From: Cyclostephanos tholiformis
Taxonomy: Eukaryota > Bacillariophyta > Thalassiosirophyceae > Thalassiosirales > Thalassiosiraceae
Direction of reading: 5' to 3'
Assembly (NCBI GenBank): GCA_036939975.1
Contig: JALLPB010000715.1
Coordinates: 1 to 15,864, forward strand
Length of the DNA: 15,864 nucleotides
The translations under genes were made by a program, and so were the position numbers. The notes under the pieces are model-generated. The model did not search any database and was not told the origin of the DNA. It saw only the letters and a list, made by a program, of their open reading frames with translations. Every line of letters starts with the position of its first letter. The first letter of the stretch is position 1. This document shows, piece by piece, positions 10,301 to 15,864 of this stretch.

Positions 10301-10443
10301 TGTATTTTGTTGGGGGCGTAACGTTCATGGAGCTGGCCGCATTGCGCTTCCTCAGCAGGCGATCATCCTTCCCTTACAATATAGTCTGTTGCACGACCGA
10401 GATCGTGAATGGCGAGACACTGCTAAAGTCGCTGTCTTGCTAG
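7309..10443 (+). CDS. VPS33: VPS33-family Sec1/Munc18 vacuolar sorting protein with large low-complexity insertions
   Basis: SM-family protein, expected as the SNARE-binding subunit of the HOPS/CORVET tethering complexes for fusion at endosomes and the vacuole. It is intron-free, 1044 residues from the ATG at 7309 (context CACCATGA); an in-frame ATG at 7201 has poor context and would add 36 residues. Conserved segments, in order: LSRMIDALREDNR near the N-terminus, RQVLIFGSADLRRLI (from 99), FVFVPRITEMERAFLFQLG, PIDLIPLDDDVLSLEL (411-426), PTIQALLVIDRRIDLVTPML (from 615), LTYEGLIDDVLRIQ, the helical LTEIHQFVKQIP and LRSLTNHIHIAELV region, EPPYRWLRLFCLQS (803-816), YGYEYLFVLNDLEKAGFL and the C-terminal LLVYFVGGVTFMELAALRFL (from 996). 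IDLIPLD, LLVIDRRIDLVTPM and the GGVTFxExAALRFL end are diagnostic of VPS33. Usual length is about 590-690 residues. The excess is poly-Gln (9-17), poly-Ser (79-90 and elsewhere), poly-Asn (126-134), Gly/Ser stretches and an acidic block near 563-585. These lie between conserved blocks, so the protein is probably functional. The downstream gene is convergent. Confidence 0.93.
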   Translation: MTTNQQQRQQQQQQQQQLLQAQPPPSRRGPLSRMIDALREDNRRLLLETLRRPFGQSASGVSGGVDGPTGDARADEFPSSSSSSSSSSSSYSQPAVAHRQVLIFGSADLRRLILRQVIDGGGRIGNNNNNNNNSAADERKRRRAGNRKKNATMMVEDEEILRDMNEELRSWGQLGTSSSASSSAGDGVGVGLDAGTTAAAPAIATQIVSTHVLSPSCDGSVVSPYHRHRHHVDRDDGDREHDMDVIAYACSAPTMTTYILRGGGFDLPSLAAAAHHRRRMMKAASEMAAGGESSSTSSSSSISRGGIFGAPSSSVLGGKQQSRLDRSSVEAASNSSTRFFRFVFVPRITEMERAFLFQLGLGPTIEGDDVGGMACSTKYNGAASSSSSSSSGGGISTTGGIVGVNSLESMPIDLIPLDDDVLSLELTGGYGTGANAVTSNPSTWTVSEGDRGGGGVGPCESSGYAAAACMRHSIIEGCDADVSDIVARSLIKLQLLNRGGGHVGGGERRGAEGESRKINKEDSSLLLGGAIPRIQGLGPLATAVIDRMMTLRIEEERMLAEEDEDEDDGGEGANDEAGKDKNGDITNDAAEGVEITPLGGYNANYGETPSMPSSPTIQALLVIDRRIDLVTPMLTPLTYEGLIDDVLRIQVGGCVAINKSIVEPDDDEKGSEQQQRQKHHQQEMVILPLNDSDPLYAEVRDKHVETFGSFLQNQAKALKESHSQFTNREAARLDLTEIHQFVKQIPVFTRNLRSLTNHIHIAELVKSAAEATGFRQRWQAERSMLESEPCYEHLEDLIATGLEPPYRWLRLFCLQSLTSNGIKATRYDALRREMIQTYGYEYLFVLNDLEKAGFLRKRETFFIDSMATPYSTLRKALNLINPNVDPSNPEDVAYVSSGYAPMTVRWIEAAMRGYVGLDDAMKELPSAAGVGVGSSGGGGGRWVDVEQRWPPENLVDAMKRKRGPSLGSLAKEMSEASTHGSDGGDVSSTREGKPVLLVYFVGGVTFMELAALRFLSRRSSFPYNIVCCTTEIVNGETLLKSLSC
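7321..7361 (+). repeat. In-frame CAG/CAA run encoding poly-Gln at the VPS33 N-terminus
   Basis: Mixed CAG, CAA and one CGG codon encode three Gln, one Arg and nine Gln (residues 5-17). It reads on as low-complexity LLQAQPPP. Codon mixing indicates selection or ageing of the tract rather than a fresh pure expansion. Confidence 0.9.
7543..7578 (+). repeat. TCG/TCT run encoding twelve Ser in VPS33
   Basis: Twelve consecutive Ser codons, mostly TCG with TCT and one TCA. It sits just before the conserved RQVLIFGSADLRR block, in a region that tolerates insertions. Confidence 0.9.
7685..7710 (+). repeat. AAC run encoding poly-Asn in VPS33
   Basis: Eight or nine consecutive AAC codons followed by AGC, then a basic stretch (DERKRRRAGNRKK). 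Pure AAC suggests a recent trinucleotide expansion. Confidence 0.85.
8458..8481 (+). repeat. (TCG)8 microsatellite encoding poly-Ser in VPS33
   Basis: Eight perfect TCG copies between AA and GGG codons, inside a Ser/Gly insertion between the ERAFLFQLG and PIDLIPLD conserved blocks. Perfect repeats of this kind are expected to vary in length between strains. Confidence 0.9.
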
Positions 10444-10709
10444 TTCAGGTAACGATTCAAATAGAGAGACTTTTGCAATCATTCTATAGTGCAGATATAT
10501 TTCCATATTCTCTTCGTCATCAACTTGTTTGTTTATTAGTTTAGAGTGTAGTAGTAGACAAACGAAGCCAGCGACATTCCATCGAAGTTCGAAGATTTGA
10601 CGCGAACGGAGAGAGCCCGGATAAACGAGAGGTGCTCGTTATCAAACATCGCACGGATACGAACTTATATAATATATGACGGAAGGCCCCAAATGTGCGC
10701 AACACCCTT
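10444..10709. other. Convergent 3' intergenic spacer
   Basis: This lies between the stop codons of VPS33 (+) and the Cys-rich gene (-). On the minus strand there is an AATAAA at 10532-10537, a possible polyadenylation signal for the Cys-rich gene about 175 nt after its stop. TATAATATAT near 10667-10677 is AT-rich but has no assignable role. No open frame here shows coding features of its own. Confidence 0.45.
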
Positions 10710-11390
10710 TCACACGACGACGCTCGCGATGGCAAAGCACGCGGCCAACACGAGTGGCACGCCGCCAACGACGAAAGCGATCGCCGCCGCTCGGCGATCG
10801 CCGTTGCTATCAACACGATCGTCGCCGTCGCCATTGGGATCATTCCCTCCATCGCATTGGGGGGGCTCCCATCCCGCGGGCGTGTACCCACCGCCGTCCT
10901 CGACGTTCGTGGGCGGGAAGCACTCCATCGCTTTATCAGACGGACAGGATCCGCAGCACGAGAATATCTCGCACAGTCGACACTGGATGGACGAGGCATC
11001 CGCCAGCCCCTCCAAGTCGATCATCTGCATCCTCCGTCCATTTCCGCCTTCGCCGCCACATTGGACATCGCACATTCCCGCGACGTCGTTAACGTCCATC
11101 GTCGTCGTGCCCCCCCCCGACGTACTTCCGGGATGGTTGTAACACGCGCCGAGGGTACCCGACGAGCATGCTTCGATGGATTTGGCGCGCGCGCAAGCGT
11201 CGACGTCGAAAATCGAGTCGGTGGTGTTGGCGATGCACTGGCACAGCGGACAGTCGGCGGGGCACGGGATGCCGTTGTCCGTGAGCCCGAGCGCGTCGAG
11301 GATGGAATTTGCGGTCGTTTTCTTCATCATCGTCGTCGTCGTTAGGACGGCGAGCGACGATAGGACAAGACGCCGCGGACGAAGCAGCAT
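10710..11390 (-). CDS. Small secreted Cys-rich protein with C-terminal membrane or GPI anchor
   Basis: 226 residues, intron-free. I start it at the ATG at 11390 (context AAAAACCATGC); the frame stays open upstream to a GTG at 11447, which I reject as a start. Residues 1-20 give a signal sequence (basic LLRPRR, then LVLSSLAVL). The mature part has sixteen Cys before the anchor. They fall in two clusters: CPADCPLCQC (43-52) with three more Cys to about residue 84, and QCRLCEIFSCCGSC. Between and after are Gly/Ser/Thr and Asn/Asp-Gly linkers, including a DPNGDGDDRVDSNGD stretch that may bind calcium. N55 is a possible glycosylation site. About 25 hydrophobic residues reach the C-terminus without a cytoplasmic tail, which suits a GPI signal; the RR just before them would also suit a type I membrane protein. 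I do not recognise the family. It is divergent from the SET gene, and the two start codons are about 300 bp apart. Confidence 0.7.
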   Translation of the reverse strand: MLLRPRRLVLSSLAVLTTTTMMKKTTANSILDALGLTDNGIPCPADCPLCQCIANTTDSIFDVDACARAKSIEACSSGTLGACYNHPGSTSGGGTTTMDVNDVAGMCDVQCGGEGGNGRRMQMIDLEGLADASSIQCRLCEIFSCCGSCPSDKAMECFPPTNVEDGGGYTPAGWEPPQCDGGNDPNGDGDDRVDSNGDRRAAAIAFVVGGVPLVLAACFAIASVVV

Positions 11391-11694
11391 GGTTTTTATA
11401 TTAGGGTCTGGGGAACTTTGGATACCAAGGACCACCGCTACTTTCACTTACTCTCCTCGTGTGAGTCGCTCGACTGACGAAAAAAAAATGATGGTCGATG
11501 TAGGGATTCCGATGTTAGCTGTCACGTCGAGCAACGAAACAAGGGACAAGCCGCCGGTGACGGGACGAGACGCGACCAACAACAAGATAGAGCCAAGAGA
11601 CATGCCATGGTACCATACCCAACCCTATGGTACTCTACCCCCAACATGAACATGTTACATTTCATAAAGGCCTCGACAAATCGACCACAATAAT
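11391..11694. promoter_or_regulatory. Shared divergent promoter region with two chained upstream ORFs
   Basis: These 304 bp must hold the promoters of the Cys-rich gene (-) and the SET gene (+). A perfect 10-bp palindrome ATGGTACCAT lies at 11607-11616, followed by a half copy ATGGTACT near 11627. Two 16-codon + strand upstream ORFs run at 11602-11649 and 11646-11693. They overlap as ATGA, and the second stops one base before the SET start codon. No TATA box can be placed with confidence. Confidence 0.4.
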
Positions 11695-14600
11695 ATGGTG
11701 GAGAAGAAGAAGAAATCCTCGAAGGTGGCGACTAAGAAGAAGAATGCCAATAAGAGTCGCCCCGTCAAGTCATCCACCAAGGAGGACGAGGACGACGACG
11801 GTTTTTGGGACGAGGCGAACGACGCCGAGATCGGGGGGACGATGCGCGTCGTTCGGGGAGCGCTCGTCGTTTTCGTTATAGTCGTCGCGTTAATTACATT
11901 CGCGGCGTCCTACCGCGGCCGTGATCGCGACCGCGTCGCAATTACGGCGCGGTCGAGAAGGGGCGACTACGACGACGACAACGCCCGATCGAGGACGTCG
12001 AGGGATGCATTCCTCGAGTGGTTCGTGAAGTTCGGGGGGAAATACCATCCGATAGACGTGGGTGATGGAATTATGATTAACGTCACGATGAACGAATTCC
12101 CATCCTACGGTGGATGGGGACTCGCATTGAACGTTCCGATGGCGGGAGAGGGAGCGTCGGCGGCTTCCGATGGCGTTGGTAATCGCCCGAATAACAACGA
12201 ATGTCGAACTGGCGGTTACGACGGTGACTCTGTTAGTGGACAGCTATGCGCGTCGGATGGGGAGAAGGAGAAGGAGAAGGAGGAGAGATCGTCGTCGTCG
12301 TCGTCGAATACCCCCGACGTCGTCATCATAAAACGACTCGATCCGCTCTTCACGGTTCCGTCCTCGTTAATTATCACCGTCGAGTCGATACTGGTGGAAT
12401 ATGCGTCACCAAATACTAGTCCGATGTACCTACCGAATTTCCGTTCGAGTTTGATGGACATACTCGAGAGAACCTTCCCGAACGGTCCCGGCCTGTCGAG
12501 CCGAGGTATGGGATTGGGACAGCAGGACGTGATCATCGCCGCATACCTCATGGCCGAGGATTGTCATAATCGTCACCCAGAATTATTCTTAAACGATGTG
12601 GGCGGTGGGGAGGGAGGAGGAGGCAGTTTTTGGAAGGAATACTTGGACGTATTGCCGAATGATGGCATTATACCGAGATTGGACACGTTCGATGATGAGG
12701 AGTATATCGCTTTGGACGACGAGACGCTAGAGTCCGTAGGTCGCGAGTCTAGGCAGCTTTTGAGTCTGATATTCGGGAGTGATGACGATGCATACACCGG
12801 CGACGATGGGGGTGGCAGTGGCGATGGGGGGGTCGGACTGCGTGATGTGGTTCGGGATATGATCCGTCGAAAGATCGGCGGCCCGTCGTCGTCGTCATCA
12901 TCGTCGACGCCGATGCTGCTACCGCCGACGTCGATCGTACCGGATTCTTGCATCAGCTTCGAGACATTTCACCGCTTCGTGGCGATCGTCTCGAGTCGGG
13001 CGATGGTCCTCGGGGGCGTTAAGCAGTGAGTGCCTTTTCTGCGTGTGTGTGAGCCCGTGCGTGTGTCATTGTCATTCTACGACGCGTGTCCATCGTCGCT
13101 TTTTGCGCCCACCGAATCTTTGACTCACTATATCTCACTATTCGTGGAAAAAATTAAAACACGCATATGCCGTCGATCCGATTTCCAGTCTAACCCCTAT
13201 GGCGGAGATGATAAATTACTCGCCCAATAAGGTTGGGCCCGCTCTCCCCTTCGACTTGTATCACACCCTATCAACGGACGGTTCCATCACCGTTCGTTCG
13301 GACAGGGATGTTTTCCATCCCGATTCCTCTTCCGGTGGCGGGGGAGAGGGCACGACAACGACGACGACAATCCAGCTATTCGAGGATTACGGACCGGTGG
13401 ACAACTCGCTCTTCTTGACGGCCCACGGATTTGTCCCGCACGAGAATCCTAACAACTGTGCCTCCATATCGGGTGCAACCTTCCTCCGTTGCGGCGGCGC
13501 GGCCGTTGGCCGAAATTACGAGGACGACGTCGAGTTTCTATATCTTGCATTGAAGGTGCTTCGTTTGATCCACCCCGGGGTCACGAAGTTGGAATCCCTG
13601 GACGATGTTTGCGTGAAGGAGAATTTGGAAATAGTCGACGACGACGACGATATCGGATGGAAGCCGGCGTCGGATTCCATCGCCATAACGTCGATAGTAC
13701 TCGGCGACGGTCACGATCAAATATGGCAAAGGATAGAGGATGAGTACGGAGAAACATTCACGACGCTGAGAGACAAGTGCATTTCGGCCATTAAATCGGG
13801 AGATAAAGATAGAATTGAAGTTCGTTGCGCAAGATTCCCCGAAAGTAATCGCGTCGTGAAAGAGGCCTTGCGGGCAGCCGCCAAACGGTATACCGAACGT
13901 TTCGGAGAGCGCGGCGATGTTGGCGAGGAAGACGAACACTCTCAACTTCAGGATGCGGAGTCCCGGGGCAGAGATAAGTTAGCTTTGGCCTTGCGCTTTC
14001 GCATAGAGGAAAGGAAAATACTCGATCGGATAGTCCATTTCGAGGACGATGTCAATGTTACTCGAGAGAATAGCGTCGATGACAGCGGAGAATATTTCAA
14101 TAAAAAAATGACTGCCTTCAGAGTGTTTCTCAATCGAATAGTTAGTGTCAAGGACAATGTCAATGTTACCCCCGAGAATAGCGTCGATGATCAGAACCAA
14201 GTCGACTCGTCGAAAAGCCGAGATAATCTTGATAGGAAACTAAGTGCCTTCAAAGTATTCGTTGAGTCTTTAGGGTTGCCGGTGAATAAGATTGAACCCA
14301 AGCTTGTCGGGAATGGGATGAGAATTGGAGCGTTCGCTACCGAAGACTTGGACGTTGACGATGTTTATATTGCCCTACCCGCCAATTCAGTCATTGACGT
14401 CAACACTGCAATGGCAGATGCTGATAAAGATTCGGATTTCAAAGCACTCCTGAGGAAACTTTCGAATTGGAGTCAAGATGACGGCGGTTACGACGCTTTA
14501 CTGCTATTCTTGCTACATCAACGTTTCGTGCTGAAGGAAAATAGTCGCTGGTGGCCATACCTGGATTTGCTCCCTTCGATAGAAGAATTGAGTGCGTACC

Positions 14601-15370
14601 ATCCGCTTTTCTTTGATGAGAAAGATATCAATCTGCACTTATCGGGCTCTGATGTTCGTGGTTCTATACTGAGGTATCGGCGGCACGCTTTGGTACGTTA
14701 CAGGGCGCTATGTGCTGATTTGAATGTCAATATATTACTCGGCGACGTCGTTCTGGACAAAGAGAAAGTGTTTTGGGCGACCGCGATTCTTGATTCCAGA
14801 TCGATATGGTGGAGTGGACTACGACACTTGGTACCGCTTTTGGACTTGGTTAACGCGGACGACAAGGGCGTTGCACATCAAACGCGACTTGTCGACTGGG
14901 AGGGTGTGAAATCGAAAATGGCCGCGACCGCTGCGACACGTAATGTAAAAAGGGGAGATCAAGTCTTCCAAAATTATGCAAAGCCCAATTACTTGCTTTT
15001 CATGAATCACGGCTTCCTCCTCGAAGAAAATGCATACGATTGCGCACTTGTCGATGGAATTTCTGTCCAACATTCGACGGCGCCATCATTTTGCATCAAA
15101 GACCTAGCTTCCATTGAGGATTTGGCGCGATTCCTACGCACTGAATATAGCCTCTCGATGGGCGGTACCGAGGGCTCCAGAGTTGATGATGTCGTGCGTA
15201 CGCATTTGATTCAACTATTTGAGGGAAGAATAGCACGGCTCACAGAGGCGGCCACCAACATCGATATTGATGCGGGTATGCCTCGGGTGCAGTACATGAG
15301 ACAGATAGTGAAAAACGAACTATTATACTTTCGGCAGGCTTTGCAATTGGTGGCGACTGGTAGTGGCTGA
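11695..15370 (+). CDS. Membrane-anchored protein with two tandem SET (RuBisCO LSMT/SETD3-like) methyltransferase domains; one intron
   Basis: Join of 11695-13025 and 13189-15370, 1170 residues. SET proteins of this class transfer methyl groups from S-adenosylmethionine to lysine (or histidine in SETD3) of non-histone proteins. Layout: Lys-rich then acidic head (1-47); one membrane segment (about 52-71), probably a signal anchor; SET-1 (about 104-540) with GGWGLAL (139-145), FWKEYLDVLP, VSSRAMVLGG, HLTPMAEMINYSPN (444-457) and LFEDYGPVDNSLFLTAHGF with catalytic-type Tyr 511; a helical region like the LSMT substrate-binding domain; a duplicated 36-residue segment (722-802); SET-2 (about 798-1060) with GNGMRIGAFAT (818-828), RWWPYLDLLP, HLVPLLDLVNADD (990-1002) and QNYAKPNYLLFMNHGF with Tyr 1040; and a final helical LSMT-like domain. 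Both usual Asn-His pairs are altered (Asn-Tyr, Asn-Ala), so activity of either copy is unproven. Low-complexity Ser, Gly and Asp inserts resemble those of the neighbouring VPS33. Substrate is unknown. Start context AATAATATGG is acceptable. Confidence 0.88.
13026..13188 (+). other. GT-AG intron, 163 nt, phase 2, splitting the SET-1 core
   Basis: The exon ends GTTAAGCA, followed by the donor GTGAGTGCC. The acceptor is CGATCCGATTTCCAG, then TCTAACCCC. Joining CA to T makes a His codon and yields HLTPMAEMINYSP, the expected core motif of this SET class, across the junction. Without splicing, the frame hits TGA at 13027-13029 and gives a 444-residue product ending before the catalytic Tyr. Confidence 0.93.
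14021..14263 (+). repeat. In-frame 108-bp duplication upstream of SET-2
   Basis: Copy 1 (14021-14128, 36 residues) and copy 2 (14129-14263, 45 residues) share LDRIV/LNRIV, DVNVTRENSVDD/NVNVTPENSVDD and KKMTAFRVF/RKLSAFKVF. Copy 2 has nine extra residues before the closing block. The DNA is still similar (GTCAATGTTAC and GAGAATAGCGTCGATGA in both), so the duplication is fairly recent. Confidence 0.85.
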
Positions 15371-15710
15371 ATTTGGAGTTCGCAAATATAGGTAGATTGT
15401 TATAAGGTTAAGACAACGCATGCATCGTTCTACATTATAAAGATAAGACCACGCAATCATCGTTTTAAAGTTTGTCATCACTGAGCATGTAAAACATTAC
15501 CATCCGCTGTCATTCGGATTAGAGATAGATGTTTTCGGCATACCTCATCGCGATCGATGCATCATCCTCTTTTGTATCGTACAAATAGGTACAAATAATA
15601 ATATTATCATACGTACGCACGACCTTGACTCCTCGCTACGCTCGGCGGCGGCCTATGGTACCTCGTCCGAGTGCCTTAAAAAAATTCATAAAAACGTCGA
15701 GGAAAAAATT
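15371..15710. other. 3' flank of the SET gene and leader of the next gene
   Basis: AT-rich DNA with no open frame of note. It contains an imperfect 21-bp direct repeat (TAAGACAACGCATGCATCGTT at 15409-15429 and a 3-mismatch copy at 15444-15464) and an AT-rich patch (15583-15610). A GC-rich patch follows (about 15630-15655). Polyadenylation of the SET transcript and the promoter of the next + strand gene presumably lie here. Confidence 0.4.
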
Positions 15711-15810
15711 ATGAACAACGACACCACTCTTCCCTCCTCCTCCATCCATCGTCATAATCCCCACGCGCTCGAACATGCCCAGGATCCCAAGGAGATGCTC
15801 GAAATCATGC

Positions 15811-15864
<54 letters not shown>
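15711..15864 (+). CDS. N-terminal start of an unknown protein, cut by the window end; poly-Pro if the C run is real
   Basis: An ATG at 15711 (context AAAATTATGA) opens 51 codons with no stop before the window ends. The first 34 residues are polar, with NNDTT, SSSIHRHNPHALEHAQDP and KEMLEIMH. The rest is a 53-base C run that would encode 17 Pro. The non-repetitive part has a codon mix like its neighbours, which favours a real gene start. A poly-Pro segment this early could suit an actin- or SH3/WW-binding protein, but no domain is visible, so no function is assigned. Confidence 0.4.
15812..15864. repeat. 53-base poly-C tract at the window edge
   Basis: An uninterrupted C run reaches the last base. 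Homopolymers of this length at a sequence end usually mark where an assembly or read broke down, so the true length is uncertain. Confidence 0.9.

Noticed and set aside
10695..11345. 216-codon plus-strand frame rich in Arg and His
   Set aside because: It is the antisense of the Cys-rich gene, whose signal peptide, Cys pattern and anchor are far more protein-like.
13030..13230. 66-codon plus-strand frame between the two SET parts
   Set aside because: Most of it lies inside the 163-nt intron, and its last part is the wrong frame of SET exon 2.
13199..15370. Separate gene starting at the ATG at 13199
   Set aside because: The ATG is an internal Met of the SET core motif (HLTPMAEMINYSP). The acceptor at 13188 and the matching donor at 13026 show that it continues the upstream gene.

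Overview
The window looks like nuclear DNA of a microalga, most likely a centric diatom or another stramenopile. It has compact, mostly intron-poor genes and two well-defined short GT-AG introns (150 and 163 nt). There are long in-frame Ser/Asn/Gln/acidic low-complexity tracts, Cys-rich surface proteins with GPI-like tails, and a VPS33-family protein, which exists only in eukaryotes. The organism assignment is inference; the eukaryotic nature is well supported. No prokaryotic operons, CRISPR arrays, rRNA or tRNA were recognised.

Layout. Positions 1-4401 are AT-rich and repeat-laden. I see no convincing gene there, only a decayed ~30-40 bp motif array (about 205-516), short microsatellites, fragmentary reading frames and a MITE-like element with inverted ends and TA flanks (3899-4229). 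From about 4400 the DNA becomes gene-dense and richer in GC. In order it carries: a secreted two-repeat surface protein (4402-5661, +); a poorly defined spliced gene (about 6013-6753, -); a very large VPS33 (7309-10443, +); a small Cys-rich, probably membrane-anchored surface protein (10710-11390, -); a membrane-anchored protein with two tandem SET methyltransferase domains, split by one intron (11695-13025 joined to 13189-15370, +); and the start of an unknown gene (15711 onward, +) that runs into a 53-base poly-C tract at the window edge.

Neighbouring genes alternate in strand, so there are convergent pairs (4402/6013 and 7309/10710) and divergent pairs (6753/7309 and 11390/11695). Nothing suggests a single shared pathway. 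VPS33 acts in endosome-to-vacuole fusion, the SET protein is a lysine methyltransferase candidate, and the two secreted proteins are probably cell-surface components.

The most informative result is the SET gene. Its first reading frame stops exactly at a splice donor. Removing the 163-nt intron restores a SET core motif across the junction and joins two apparently separate frames into one 1170-residue, two-SET-domain protein.
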